From the NCBI GenBank assembly GCA_039621445.1, contig CP154956.1:51887386-51951385 (forward strand): DNA of 64,000 nucleotides, written 5' to 3'. The notes below the pieces were generated by a model, which was not told the origin of the DNA, made no database searches, and worked only from the letters and a program-made list of their open reading frames with translations. This DNA is from Euglena gracilis (Eukaryota; Euglenida; Euglenophyceae; Euglenales). Below are positions 40,768-50,925 of this stretch, one piece after another; the first letter of the stretch is position 1; every line of letters begins with the position of its first letter. Both the position numbers and the translations under genes were made by a program.

Positions 40768-42625
40768 ACCTCTGGCGCGAAGGAGACGGGAGGCGTCAGT
40801 CGCTTCCACCACCGCGATTCCGCGGCGGGAGGAACGCGACCGCAGCCCCTCCGTCACCATTCTGGAGGCAGCGCCGCCGTCTCCGACAGGAACGGCTGTA
40901 TCATTCGTCTCTGCCCCGCGAGCGGCAGGGGAAAGATCGGTTTCACCGGCCCCCGCGACGGCTCCCGTCTGTCCACCGGTAGGTGGAGACCAGGAACTTC
41001 CTGAGGAGGAAGGTGAGAACGTGGAGGATATCCTCTACGCTGCTCTGCATGCTCCGGCACAGCCTAGGCCAGACACAGCACCCGCAGGGGATATACCTGT
41101 GGATGCTACGCCTGTTCCAACGGCTGAGCCTCTAGCCGAGGTGACTGGTATGGTCGTCGAGGATATCCTCGAAGAACCCGCCAGTCCCACAGCACGCACC
41201 TCGCTAGGAGGCCGTGTGCTCGGCGCCGTGGTCACTGGCATTACTGCCGTGGCTGCTGCACTAACGCCACGAGGTGGAGGTGTAGCATCAAGCTCCGCCG
41301 CTGAGGTCGTGGAGACACCAGATGTCGGTGTCCCCACACCCCCATCTCCGGCAACAGTGCAACCACCTTCAGGGGATGAACCCCAGCCGACAGAGCCATC
41401 TGTCGCACCGGCTACAGCGGAGGATCAACCTCCTGTAGCACCTGCGCCAGCGGTTGTGGAGGATCAACCCCCTAGACCGGATGTCGAAATGGAAGTGGAG
41501 GAGATACCCCCACGACCACCGACACCGCGCAGGATCCCTGCCGCCCCGAGGACAATGGCAGAGTTTCTGGGAGCGCCAGCGCCTGTGGAAGCACCGATTC
41601 CGGTGACGACCACAGTGCCACGCCTCGTCGGACAGGATGAACCTGTTCGGCGACGGCCTGCTGAACAACCCCAGGAACGAATGCCAACCCCTCGGAGCGT
41701 CATGCGCGACCCAGCGGTCAGTATGCCCGCTTCGCCCAGACGGCAAACGTCTACTCCGGCACCATCGGCTCCTGATACCAGGAGTAAGCCGCAGGCGTCG
41801 TCTCCTGATTCCGGGAGTGCGAAGCCGAAAGGAGGCAAATCGGGTGCTACACCCTGTAAGCCCCCTTCCAAAGGCGGTGATGGGAAACCACCACCGAAAG
41901 GTGGCGCTGGAGGTCAGACTGGCGGACAGCCGAAAGGCCCTACGACAATGCACGACTATTCGGCCGTTGCATCGTCCGGGTACGGCCAGAGCAAACCGAA
42001 AGGTAAGGCTCGTGGTCGACAGGCCCAGTCTTCCGCCGGATCGACGGATGAGGAGCAGGATGAACCTGCTTCACCTCCTGTGTCTGCGGATGCCCAGCTC
42101 TGGACCCAGGATATCCTGACCAGACTAGGCACCGCGGAAGAGAGGACGAAGAAACTGGCTGCTATTAGGCACCAGAAAGGGTCACTGAATCGATGGATTC
42201 AGCCCCTCTTCGTCCGCGGAGAACCTTTCCACTATGTCCCGGAACATACCTGGACATTCTGGAACAGGCGCTCACCCAGAGTACTGGCACAGTACTTTGG
42301 TGAGGACTGCGTGTTGGATTTCCAGCACGGCACGTCCTTTGCCTGGACGTGCACCGTGTGCCACCATGTGCGGCACAACCAACCGCTTGTGCATGTGTGC
42401 AAGCGGCAGGTGCAATCCTCGTGGTTCCATCACAGGGCATATGTGCCGAACTGTGTGGCGCTCGTATGTGGCGAGTGCCTGAATGCCTGGAAGCACAGCT
42501 TGAACTACTCCTACAGTGAGAATGCTCACGACAGGGATATCCCTGCCTTGTGCATCAACTGTATAGGAGGCAAGTTCGTGCAGACTGCTGATGGAGCAGT
42601 CACCACCATTGTCCCCCAGCACTGA
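40616..42625 (+). CDS. A1 ORF5, unknown; Pro-rich with Cys/His C-terminus
   Basis: 669 codons, overlapping ORF4 by about 150 bases; the start is uncertain. The first 450 residues are Pro/Ala/Glu-rich, with repeated VEDIL motifs and basic KPKGGKSGATPCKPPSKGG. The last 150 residues look folded: TWTFWNRRSPRVLAQYFGED, then CTVCHHVRHNQPLVHVC, CVALVCGECLNAWKHS and CINC, a probable multi-zinc module. It ends in TGA (42623-42625), directly in frame with ORF6. Confidence 0.7.
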   Translation: MQPSWPPPWPNSASSSTLAFYRLADAQGCRWHPDDPRSPEDLRAFIAPEDEPLARRRREASVASTTAIPRREERDRSPSVTILEAAPPSPTGTAVSFVSAPRAAGERSVSPAPATAPVCPPVGGDQELPEEEGENVEDILYAALHAPAQPRPDTAPAGDIPVDATPVPTAEPLAEVTGMVVEDILEEPASPTARTSLGGRVLGAVVTGITAVAAALTPRGGGVASSSAAEVVETPDVGVPTPPSPATVQPPSGDEPQPTEPSVAPATAEDQPPVAPAPAVVEDQPPRPDVEMEVEEIPPRPPTPRRIPAAPRTMAEFLGAPAPVEAPIPVTTTVPRLVGQDEPVRRRPAEQPQERMPTPRSVMRDPAVSMPASPRRQTSTPAPSAPDTRSKPQASSPDSGSAKPKGGKSGATPCKPPSKGGDGKPPPKGGAGGQTGGQPKGPTTMHDYSAVASSGYGQSKPKGKARGRQAQSSAGSTDEEQDEPASPPVSADAQLWTQDILTRLGTAEERTKKLAAIRHQKGSLNRWIQPLFVRGEPFHYVPEHTWTFWNRRSPRVLAQYFGEDCVLDFQHGTSFAWTCTVCHHVRHNQPLVHVCKRQVQSSWFHHRAYVPNCVALVCGECLNAWKHSLNYSYSENAHDRDIPALCINCIGGKFVQTADGAVTTIVPQH

Positions 42626-43330
42626 GAGACACTGGAGAAGTGGAAGAAGGAGTACAAGCAGGTGGAAGGCCGCCTGAAGCACTCCGACTTCCGAAAGGTA
42701 GAAAGCTACCGCCACACGGGAATGGCCCGTGAGTTCCAGATCGACGCTGGGGCAATGCGCCTCGCCGTCGAGGAACACGCCAAGGTAAGAATGCCTTACC
42801 TCTGGACTGATGGCGACTGGGAGACACAGGTTTACCCCCTGTTCTCCAAGCGTCAGCATGGCGGATACGCCTTGCCACTGTGGCCTCCTGAAGAACACGA
42901 TTTGGTGGACTTCAGAGGTTGGTTGGCGGCTGTATTACGGCCCCATACCGCAAGAGTTCGGACAGCGAGGTGGATGTATGACATCAACTTCAAGCAGACC
43001 CCGGGGATGCCCCCGCAGGTGCCTGCGAATCACCCCCGGATGAATTACATCATCTGGCCGGTGATGCTGCCCAGAATTTTCTGGGAGCAACTCCAACGGT
43101 ATCTTCAGCATCATGCTGAACGTACCAGGGAGAAGCTGCCGGATAATTGGATCAAGGACTGGGAGGCCCCTTCCTTTGATGTCAATGATCCGGAGCTCAA
43201 CACCATTCGGAGTGAATCAGCTCCGCCGCGTTCCCCACGCCAACTGGAGTTGGTTGAGGACCCATTAGGGGACCCCCAACACGACTACTGGCGTGAGGTC
43301 CGCGAACGTCCAGCCAATAAAGGCACGTGA
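42626..43330 (+). CDS. A1 ORF6, in frame with ORF5 beyond a single TGA
   Basis: Reading on after the TGA gives ETLEKWKKEYKQVEGRLKHS with no further stop until 43330, so ORF5 and ORF6 are probably one protein separated by one nonsense codon or by readthrough. It starts with a charged helix; the body has RMPYLWTDGDWETQVYPLFS, GGYALPLWPPEEHDLVDFRG and RMNYIIWPVMLPRIFWEQL. The frame ends NKGT. No family recognised and no transmembrane helix predicted by eye. Confidence 0.65.
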   Translation, partial: ETLEKWKKEYKQVEGRLKHSDFRKVESYRHTGMAREFQIDAGAMRLAVEEHAKVRMPYLWTDGDWETQVYPLFSKRQHGGYALPLWPPEEHDLVDFRGWLAAVLRPHTARVRTARWMYDINFKQTPGMPPQVPANHPRMNYIIWPVMLPRIFWEQLQRYLQHHAERTREKLPDNWIKDWEAPSFDVNDPELNTIRSESAPPRSPRQLELVEDPLGDPQHDYWREVRERPANKGT

Positions 43331-44150
43331 GGTGTCTGTCAGCGCCAATGCGGCGTCTTTCAGCACCCTCGTCAGGTATTCGCCTGACACCCTGTTTGGG
43401 TATTCGCCCGAACAGCCCCTTCGAAGACCCTTTGCGGTATTCGCCGCTAGTAAGTTCCCACCGGGATGCTGCCATGTGCAGGATTCCGTGCGCATGCATG
43501 CACACCCCTCTCCCCTCTCCCCTCTCGCGGGCGTGCGACACGCAGCGCACAGGGCCGACGGCCTCTTTTCCTTTCCCCTTCTTTTCTTTTCGGCCGTTTG
43601 AGGCCTTAAGGCTGCCAGACAGCACAACTTTTCTGGCCTAAGCCAACCCCCCACTCCTCTCTACTTTCCCCCCGGGGCAAATGCTGTCGCCGGCAGTTGG
43701 TTTTGTAGAGTAGGATTTCCTTTTGCGTGGTCAGGTTTGACTGGCCATGCGCCCTGCCCAGGTTTGACTGGTCAGAGGCCCCCTCCTTCCACACCCTCCC
43801 CATGGGTTTTCCTGGAATGCCCATGGACCCAACCCCAAGTGCTTTTGGCACACCCAAACTGGGTGGATGGGTTTGCTTGGCAAGGAAACCTGCCAGCCCC
43901 ATTTTCCCCAATGGGCTATAATATACTATACCCCATAAGCCACCGCAAAATAGGTGAAACCATTTTGCGCGTTTTGGGCTTTTGGGTCCCCTCCTTTCCG
44001 CCCCCCTCTTTGAGTGGACCCCTGTGCGACGGAAAGGGCCCCTGTGGATGCGCCAGGGTGCACCTCCCACAGACCAGGTCTGTGTCCGAAATCCCTGTGG
44101 TCAGAATGCCTGGTCCAAAGGGGAAATCGGGCATAGCCCTGGGAGGGGGA
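43331..44150 (+). other. A1 3' non-coding region and polypurine tract
   Basis: No gene. It has a tandem of GTATTCGCC words (43377-43445) and a T/C-rich stretch (43560-43590). The tract GGGAGGGGGA (44141-44150) directly precedes the 3' LTR and is the expected plus-strand primer. Confidence 0.7.
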
Positions 44151-44459
44151 TGTGTACCAGGCGTATGCTTCTGTCCCCTTCCGTTGAGGAAGTTAGGATG
44201 GAAGCAGATCCTATTAGGATCGCCTAATGGGTGCCCCCTTCTCTCTCCACAGGTGGTATTCTTCTTATACCTTTTCCTTCCTTTCCTTGGACCGGACTTG
44301 GATTTCCAGTCCGTCCTCCCTGCATTGCTCCGTGCTTTGCTTCTTGGGAAGTGGGAAAAGGGTTTTTACTGTTACTCTGATTTTTAGTTCCCAAGTAGGT
44401 GCGCCAAGGCGAAAGCGAAGGCTTTTTGGGAATTGGGAATTGGGAATCAGACGTACACT
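44151..44459 (+). repeat. A1 3' LTR
   Basis: 309 bp, matching 27779-28087 with two substitutions by eye (GATCTCC/GATCGCC and GGAAATGG/GGAAGTGG). AAAAG follows at 44460-44464, the second copy of the target duplication. Confidence 0.95.
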
Positions 44460-44464
44460 AAAAG

Positions 44465-45596
44465 ACCCTGTGTTCAAAATCTGACTTTTGTCGATGTTGA
44501 TTATTGTCAATTTTCAGATTGGGGATATCAAAAGCCCACCCGAATCTGGGGGAGCGAAAATCTGAGCAAGCTACAAAACAAACTTTGTGATTGCCAGACC
44601 TGCCCGAATTTGATTCCTGGGGGGAGGAGTCACCGAGAAAAGTTGGGAGGATATGGAATGACAGTTGGCACCCAGAAAAAATGGAGGATGCCCAAACAAC
44701 TGGTGGAGTATTTATTAACCGTGTTGGAACGAAAAAGCGGATATCGTAGGGAGGATTATGCTGTTAGGAAAGTTTGTATGGAGGAAATTGAGAAGGAATT
44801 TCGGGTTAAGGCGGAACGGGATTGTTTTGCAACCAGCCAAAATGCCAGGTGTGAAAAGTTTTACGGGGAGGATGATGATGCCATGAAGAAGGATTGGGGG
44901 GCGGAGGAAACGTTGTGGATGAACCCCCCCTGGACTTTGTGGCCTGAGGTGGCTGAAAAGTTGCAAAATTCCAATTGTCGGGCAATTTGTATTTGCCCAG
45001 ACTGGAATAGGAGGTGGGTGAAAAATCTGGTGGCTATGGCTGTCAAAAAGATTTATTTTCCCAAGGGGACAAAGTTGTTTGAGGCTGATGGGAGGATTTT
45101 GAGGGGTACCCGTTGGGGGGTGTGGGCCTTGTTGATCGATAGAAGGCAACCCTCCCAGGGGGGGGCAGCCCCGGGCAAGAAAAAATTGGTGCGGCTGAAA
45201 AAAAGAATGTTGAGGGGGACGAAAACTCGGGGAGGATCGAAGAAACTTGGGGAGGACAGACAATTGCTGTTAAGAACTCAGATTAAGTTGGCAAATGGGG
45301 AGGAAAAAACGGCCAGAATTTTGATTGACACGGGGGCGGAGGCAAACCTCATTCGACAAGGGTTGATAGGGGAACACCTAATGTATCCTGCTAAGGACCC
45401 GTTAAGGTTTGAAACTGCCAATGGGCAAACTTTGGCGGGGGGGAGCAGATGTGCAAAGGTGAAAATGATCCTTCAACAAAATTGGAATGAGGAAAGGGAA
45501 ATTGAGTGTGTGGAATATGAGGTCGAATTTTATGAGGCAAACATCAAAGTTGATGCAATTCTTTCTTATCCATGGTTGGCGGAGGCAAAACTGTGA
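44465..45596 (+). CDS. Element B: cytosine methyltransferase end, Dam-like domain, protease
   Basis: Continues the methyltransferase cut at 27773. The conserved tail has DYCQFSDWGYQKPTRIWGS, resembling the YCQYG...KPT.IW region of viral and phage-type cytosine methyltransferases. Next is the Dam-like domain (about 44810-45140): DCFATSQNARCEKFYGEDDD, then KDWGAEETLWMNPPWTL, ICICPDWNRRWVKNL and RWGVWALLID. It keeps NPPW and follows phage Dam (PF05869-type) order closely. The aspartic protease comes next: ARILIDTGAEANLIRQGL, DTG at about 45325. A TGA at 45594 interrupts ILSYPWLAEAKL, then IFPHHKALV continues in the same frame. Confidence 0.8.
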
Positions 45597-45617
45597 ATTT
45601 TTCCACACCACAAGGCG

Positions 45618-48600
45618 TTGGTGAAAGACAGCCCCGACCTGATTTTTCTGCGGGGTGTTGAAAGACGGAGGGGTCCGCAAAAATTCAGGGATGACACAAA
45701 ATTTTCAGTGGACAATGTGACTGTGGCGGACGGGTCTTCGTTTGGGTTGCAAAAACTTGGTCTTTGTTTGCCACTGGAAGGGTTGGACCAGGAATTGCAA
45801 TTTTTGAGCGATGAGGACCTGGGGGAGGTTGCCACAAATTTGGAGGGAAGTGACCCCCCAGTGCAAGTTATCAACCGAATGATAATTGCAAGGGAGGGGG
45901 AGGACAAAAAAGAGGATGAACGGGTGGTTAAGTTGAGGGAACAAGTTTTGGAAGATTACCGGGGGACGGTATTTCGGTCATCGCCATTTCCAGACCCCCC
46001 CGAAAGAGGACAATATGGTTATGCATACATACCGCTGAAGGAGAGGGCAAAGCCAACCAGACAGAAGCCTTTTTTCATGCACGGTGAGCGGAAAGAGGCA
46101 CTTGAAAAAATCACACAAGACTGGCTTGACAAAAAATACATTGAGCCAGCCACAGCCAAAAATTCAGAATGGCTGTCCCAGACTTTTCCAGTTCCAAAAA
46201 AATCCAACGATTTTCCTTGGAGGGGGGTGGTGGACCTCAGGGGGCCAAACAGCCAAACAAGGCGGTGCAACTACCCCCTACCCAAAATTGAAGACATTTT
46301 GGTCAAACATGGTACAAACCAAATGTTTTCGATCATCGATTTGAAGCAAGCTTTTCACCAACAACCTCTACACCCAGAAAGTCGGCCCATAACGTGTTGT
46401 TTCACCCCCAAAGGCATTTTTCAGTGGAGGGTGAACGTAATGGGTTTGACAAATGCCCCCCAGCAATTTCAGCAAATGATCGATGACCGTTTGACACCAG
46501 TACGGGATATCGCCACAGGGTACATAGATGACATACTGGTGGGGACAACGGTCGGGGAAGGGGAGGATCTGGTGGGGGCACATGAAAAAGATTTGAGGAG
46601 GGTGTTGGAGGTGCTGAAAACAGAATTTTTGGTGGCTGATGAATTCAAAGCCAAACTTTTTGTGGAGGAGGTTGAATTTTGTGGACAAATTTTAGGAAAC
46701 GGGACTAGGAGGCCTGCACCTGGTAAGTTACGAGCGATCGAAAAGTGGGAGGTTCCAAAAACAATTACGGCTTTGAGAGCCTTTTTGGGATTCACAAATT
46801 ATTACAATGCATACATTCACATGTATGCGGAAGTAGCAGCCCGGTTGCAAGACAAATTGAAAGTCCCCAGGGAGGTGGGAAAGAAAGGAAGTCGAAAACC
46901 TGTGGAATTTGATGGGGAGGATTTAAAAGCTTTTGAGGAGCTGAAAAAAAGGTTGTGTTCGGGCCTAATGTTGCAACGGGTAGACCCAGATAAACTCTTT
47001 GTGCTAAGGGTTGATGCCAGTGGGTACGCCGTGGGGGCAACGTTAGAGCAAATGAAGGAGGGGGGAGGAAGACCCACAGCCCAGGATGTGATTGAGAAAA
47101 AAACTGTGCCAGTGGCTTTTATGTCTCGAAAATTGACCGAGGGGCAAAGAAAATGGACCCCCAGGGAGTTGGAGACGTATGCCATAATTTTGGCACTGCA
47201 AAAATGGGAAAGTTGGATAGGATTGCAACCTGTTTTGGTTTTAACCGACCACCAAAGTTTGGAGTCTTGGACAAGGGAGGTCCTAGACACCCCCAGTGGC
47301 CCGGTTGGGAGGAGGGCGAGATGGCATCAAATTTTCTCCAAGTATGATTTGACGGTGGGATATATCCCGGGTAAAGAATATACCATAGCCGATATCCTTA
47401 GTCGGTGGGCATACCCAGCTTCACAGGCCCTAAGGGACACAAGTAAGCACGGGTCAGCCGAAGACAAGGATGAAATGGAAAATTTTATCCGGGAGGAAAA
47501 AGAAGAGGAAAAACAGTGTTTGGAGATAAGAATCAAAAACCAGCCCAATTTACGTAATGCCTGGATACGGGGGGTGACAACCCGTAGTGGCAAAAACGTA
47601 ACACCTGAGGAGGAAAAAGGAGAGTGCACAAGGAGGGGAACCGAGGGTGGGGTAGACCCAAGAGGAAAAGACACCCCTGTGGACACCCACTCACAAGGGC
47701 CCAGGAAAGAAAAGAAACGAGTTCATTTTTGGGATGAGAAAGTGGGGGGGGAGACGACCCCTGTCCCGGAGACGGCTGAACGTTCGAGGGGGGACACTCG
47801 TATGGAGGTGGGGGACGCCCTGCCAAGTACGACCCCTAAGGATATTAAGCCTGTATGGGAGCGTGATTGGGGGGAAGCATATTCCCACTGCCCCACATGG
47901 AAAGAAAAATGGGTAGCTACCAAAGGAGATGCAATTTGGCCAAAGGGCTTCAAAGTGCTAAATGGCCAATTGTTTTTCGAGGAAAAGTTGTGTGTGCCTG
48001 AAAGTTTTCAACACTTGGTGATTCAAGAAAATCACGAGTTTCTGGGGCACGTTGGCCCTGAAAAAGTTTGGAAACACATGGCAATCCGTTTTGTTTGGGC
48101 TGATGAAAAGGCTGCAAAACAACTCAACCAAAGTTGCAGCAAAAATTGTTCCACATGCCAAGCGAGTGTGAGGGGGGAGAGTTTGAAAGGACCGATTGAG
48201 TCCACACCCATACCCCCTGCACTAATGACAAGTGTTGCCATCGATTTGTTTCGAATGCCAAGGGTTTTACACGACGGGGGGGAGTATGACACCCTAGCCC
48301 TTTGTGTGGACAGGCATTCAGGTTGGATTGTGGGGGTTGCATGTAAGGACAAGGGATTAACCGGTGCCAAGTTGGCTAAGGAAATGGTGAAAAATCAGTG
48401 GAGGCCTTTTGGGGTTCCCTCGGTCATCTCAAGTGACCAAGGGAGCCATTTAACAAGCACTTGGTGGAAAAACATGTGTGCACTTTTGGGGATTAGGCAA
48501 GCATATTCCCAAGCATACCACCACCAAGCAAACGGGAGGGTTGAGAGAGCCGGACAACAGGTGATGGAGGTGTTGAGAAAATTGTACGTGGAGGAAAAAA

Positions 48601-49334
48601 TTAATTCGGTTGAAGCTTTACCCCAAGTTTTGGACCGAATTCACGACGTAAAGGGGGAAAGCGGATTGAGCCCATATGAAATTGTGACTGGAAGGGAAAG
48701 ACCATTGGCAGGGGTACCCTACCAACCACCCAAAGAATGTGAGGATTCGGTGGAGTTTTTCCATAGGATGCAAGACATTGATCTGAGGGTGGCTAGGATA
48801 CTCAACAAAAAGCATGAGGAGGAGGTGGCAAGGATAAATAAGGGGAGGAAAGAAATGGAACCCCTAAAGGTGGGGACGACGGTTTGGTATAGGAGACCCG
48901 AGGGGTCGGGTGAGAAGCTTGACTCTAGGTGGGTGGGACCTGGGGTCGTGAAGGGTAGAGAAGGGGAACGAAGTCATGTAATCGAAATGAAACCTGGGGT
49001 GGAGACAAAAGCTCATAGGAGTTTTTTGAAGGAGTATCGGGAACCCCAAGTTGAAGGTAAGGGGGTGCCTCTTTTTTATTATAAACGGACCGAAAAAGAA
49101 GAAGAGGCATTACCTGATGAGTGGGAGGTGGAAAAAATTCTAAGGCACCGAAAAGGAAAAGATGGAAAATGGGAATTTTTGACCAAGTGGGTCGGATATG
49201 AGGACGGGGAGGAGACCTGGGAACCAGCTGGAAATTTCATTCACCGTTTCAGTGGGGAGTTTGTGAAATATTGCCGTGAGAAAAAAGTGAAAATGGACAT
49301 AATGTCCGAACTTAAAATTGACGGTGGGCCGTAG
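45618..49334 (+). CDS. pol: Element B Pol: RT, RNase H, integrase, chromodomain
   Basis: 1238 codons, in frame with the protease segment across one TGA. RT has WRGVVDLRGPNSQT, VMGLTNAPQQFQQM and YIDDILVG near residue 302. RNase H has VLRVDASGYAVGATLEQ and ETYAIILALQKW. The tether has RRARWHQIFSKYDLTVGYIP. Integrase has a zinc-binding HEFLGHVGPEKVW with CSKNCSTC, and a DDE core of VAIDLFRMP, VISSDQGSHLTSTWW and HHQANGRVERAG. The chromodomain near residues 1170-1225 has EFLTKWVGYEDGEETWEPAG. All signature residues are present. A charged insert after the tether (about residues 610-760) is longer than usual. Confidence 0.92.
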   Translation: MVKDSPDLIFLRGVERRRGPQKFRDDTKFSVDNVTVADGSSFGLQKLGLCLPLEGLDQELQFLSDEDLGEVATNLEGSDPPVQVINRMIIAREGEDKKEDERVVKLREQVLEDYRGTVFRSSPFPDPPERGQYGYAYIPLKERAKPTRQKPFFMHGERKEALEKITQDWLDKKYIEPATAKNSEWLSQTFPVPKKSNDFPWRGVVDLRGPNSQTRRCNYPLPKIEDILVKHGTNQMFSIIDLKQAFHQQPLHPESRPITCCFTPKGIFQWRVNVMGLTNAPQQFQQMIDDRLTPVRDIATGYIDDILVGTTVGEGEDLVGAHEKDLRRVLEVLKTEFLVADEFKAKLFVEEVEFCGQILGNGTRRPAPGKLRAIEKWEVPKTITALRAFLGFTNYYNAYIHMYAEVAARLQDKLKVPREVGKKGSRKPVEFDGEDLKAFEELKKRLCSGLMLQRVDPDKLFVLRVDASGYAVGATLEQMKEGGGRPTAQDVIEKKTVPVAFMSRKLTEGQRKWTPRELETYAIILALQKWESWIGLQPVLVLTDHQSLESWTREVLDTPSGPVGRRARWHQIFSKYDLTVGYIPGKEYTIADILSRWAYPASQALRDTSKHGSAEDKDEMENFIREEKEEEKQCLEIRIKNQPNLRNAWIRGVTTRSGKNVTPEEEKGECTRRGTEGGVDPRGKDTPVDTHSQGPRKEKKRVHFWDEKVGGETTPVPETAERSRGDTRMEVGDALPSTTPKDIKPVWERDWGEAYSHCPTWKEKWVATKGDAIWPKGFKVLNGQLFFEEKLCVPESFQHLVIQENHEFLGHVGPEKVWKHMAIRFVWADEKAAKQLNQSCSKNCSTCQASVRGESLKGPIESTPIPPALMTSVAIDLFRMPRVLHDGGEYDTLALCVDRHSGWIVGVACKDKGLTGAKLAKEMVKNQWRPFGVPSVISSDQGSHLTSTWWKNMCALLGIRQAYSQAYHHQANGRVERAGQQVMEVLRKLYVEEKINSVEALPQVLDRIHDVKGESGLSPYEIVTGRERPLAGVPYQPPKECEDSVEFFHRMQDIDLRVARILNKKHEEEVARINKGRKEMEPLKVGTTVWYRRPEGSGEKLDSRWVGPGVVKGREGERSHVIEMKPGVETKAHRSFLKEYREPQVEGKGVPLFYYKRTEKEEEALPDEWEVEKILRHRKGKDGKWEFLTKWVGYEDGEETWEPAGNFIHRFSGEFVKYCREKKVKMDIMSELKIDGGP

Positions 49335-50365
49335 GCTCTAAGGTGAGCCATAAGGCCCTGTCAAAGGCTCTACGGCGAGCCAAGGGAAGGCAAAGTGCTG
49401 TTTTTAACCCAACATCAAAAATTCAAAAGCCGGCTTTGCACGTCCGTGTGTGTTTGTGCGCACATGCGCACGGGTGTGAGAAAGGAAGAATGTACAAAGG
49501 CAAGCATTTGAGAATGTGAGAATGGAGAAAGGTAGAAAAAGGCCCCGCAAGGGGGCCGGGGCACCACCGTATATTCGCTGCACGCTATATTGCCGTCCGC
49601 TGTCTCCCTTCCCTCCCTCTACCTTACCCCGCTGCCTTTACACCTTACCCCACATTGCCGTCACGTCCCATATGGTGGTGTTGTAAGGATTCCTTTTCAA
49701 AGCATCGGATATGTGGATGATGTGGTTGGGAGTCCATGGTCACATAATGAGCCCCCCTTCGGTTTGACAAATATCCCCCCGGTCCGAGGAGGGGTGGGTG
49801 GCGCTTGAATTTTTAAAAATCCCCCCGGCCCGAGGAGGGGGGGGGGCGCTTGAATTTTTGACAAAAATCCCCCCGGCCCGAGGAGGGGGGGGGGCGTTTG
49901 ATTTTTGGACAAAAATCCCCCCGGCCCGAGGAGGGGGGGGGGGCGCTTGATTTTTTGACAAAAATACCCCCGGCCCGAGGAGGGGGGGGGGCTTGACGAA
50001 TTTGAACCAAAAATCCCCCGACCCGAGGGGGGGGGGCGCCAACCGAATTTTTACCAAAAATCCCCCGACCCGTTGGAAGGGGGGGCGGCAGAACTTGGTG
50101 AAGACCCTCATACCACCCGTGAGAAGCGGGGGGGGGGCAGCCTAATATTCATTGGTTGGTGAACCAAGTCTTTCCCAAAGGTTTGAAGGCACTTGAAAGC
50201 CATAGTCCCTGAAGTTTGTTTCCCATTTGTTGATTCAAGGGAGAATGGGTGTGGGACATAGGCTTTGGATGAAAGAGTGCCGAATGGAGGATATCCCCCC
50301 GTTGTTGAGGAACGGGGGGGGGTGGGCGAGTTTTTGGTGTCCGACGAAGGTCGCAAGGGAGGGGG
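49335..50365 (+). other. Element B 3' non-coding region and purine tract
   Basis: Contains the minisatellite at 49755-50100 and otherwise no gene. CTCTAAGGTGAGCCATAAGG and CTCTACGGCGAGCCAAGG form a small direct repeat at 49334-49385. AAGGGAGGGGG directly before 50366 is the expected polypurine tract. Presence of the minisatellite inside a young element means it was carried by the element or grew after insertion. Confidence 0.6.
49755..50100. repeat. ~45-55-bp minisatellite in element B
   Basis: About seven units of AAAATCCCCCCGGCCCGAGG then AGGGGGGGGGCGCTTGAATT, varying in G-run length and spacer. C-run and G-run are paired in every unit, so each can fold back. Minus-strand reading frames across it (APPPPRAGGIFV repeats) are not considered genes. 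Confidence 0.85.
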
Positions 50366-50885
50366 TGTCGGCCGCCGGCTTTTGCCGGCAGCCAAAAATT
50401 GCCAGAAAGCGCAAATTTCAAAGTCGCGGGTAACAGCCAATCAGTTAAAAAAACCCGCGACTTAAATTAGAAGCGGGTCAAATTAGTTTGCGCTTTCAAA
50501 TTTGTCATTTTTCACAGAACTTGAGGGGTTTTCCCCAATATTTGGCAAGAAGGAATACTATTGTATTGAATTTGGCAATTGGACTTTGATTTGGAGTTGC
50601 AAGCTGAGTTCATTGTTGGTCATTGATTCATTGAAGTCAATTGTTGAAGGAACCTTTAACACCACCGCCCACCCTCCTATATCTTCACCTTCGCCTCCAT
50701 CACCTACCACTCCTTGCCCCAAGGTTTGCACATTCCATACATTCACATTTCACAGTTTTCGGTTTCAAGTGTCTTCTCATTCAAGTTTCAGAGTTTCAGA
50801 AATCAAGTTTCTTTCAGTTTTTGACTTCAAGAGTTTCAAGCTCCAGTGGGTTGGATTTGCTCACAAGGTGTGTGTGAGAGTGAGT

Positions 50886-50925
<40 letters not shown>

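Larger units (their letters stand above)
27774..44464 (+). mobile_element. Ty3/Gypsy chromovirus A1, 16.7 kb, complete
   Basis: Element proper 27779-44459, flanked by AAAAG on both sides. The 309-bp LTRs (TGTGTACC...GTACACT) differ at two positions by eye. Order: LTR, repeated primer sites, gag, protease / Dam-like / RT / RNase H, integrase-chromodomain, then four further ORFs (37808-43330), purine tract, LTR. The roughly 6 kb after integrase is far more than usual for the group. Two older copies (A2, A3) in the first 18 kb carry the same extra ORFs, so they are a stable part of the family. Confidence 0.93.

Noticed and set aside
37808-43330. Envelope gene among the extra ORFs of A1
   Set aside because: No signal peptide, transmembrane helix or fusion-type segment seen; the products are Pro-rich or zinc-binding-like.
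49697-50111. Minus-strand Pro/Arg/Gly-rich reading frames in the element B 3' region
   Set aside because: Translations of a short minisatellite; the frame follows the repeat and not codon bias.
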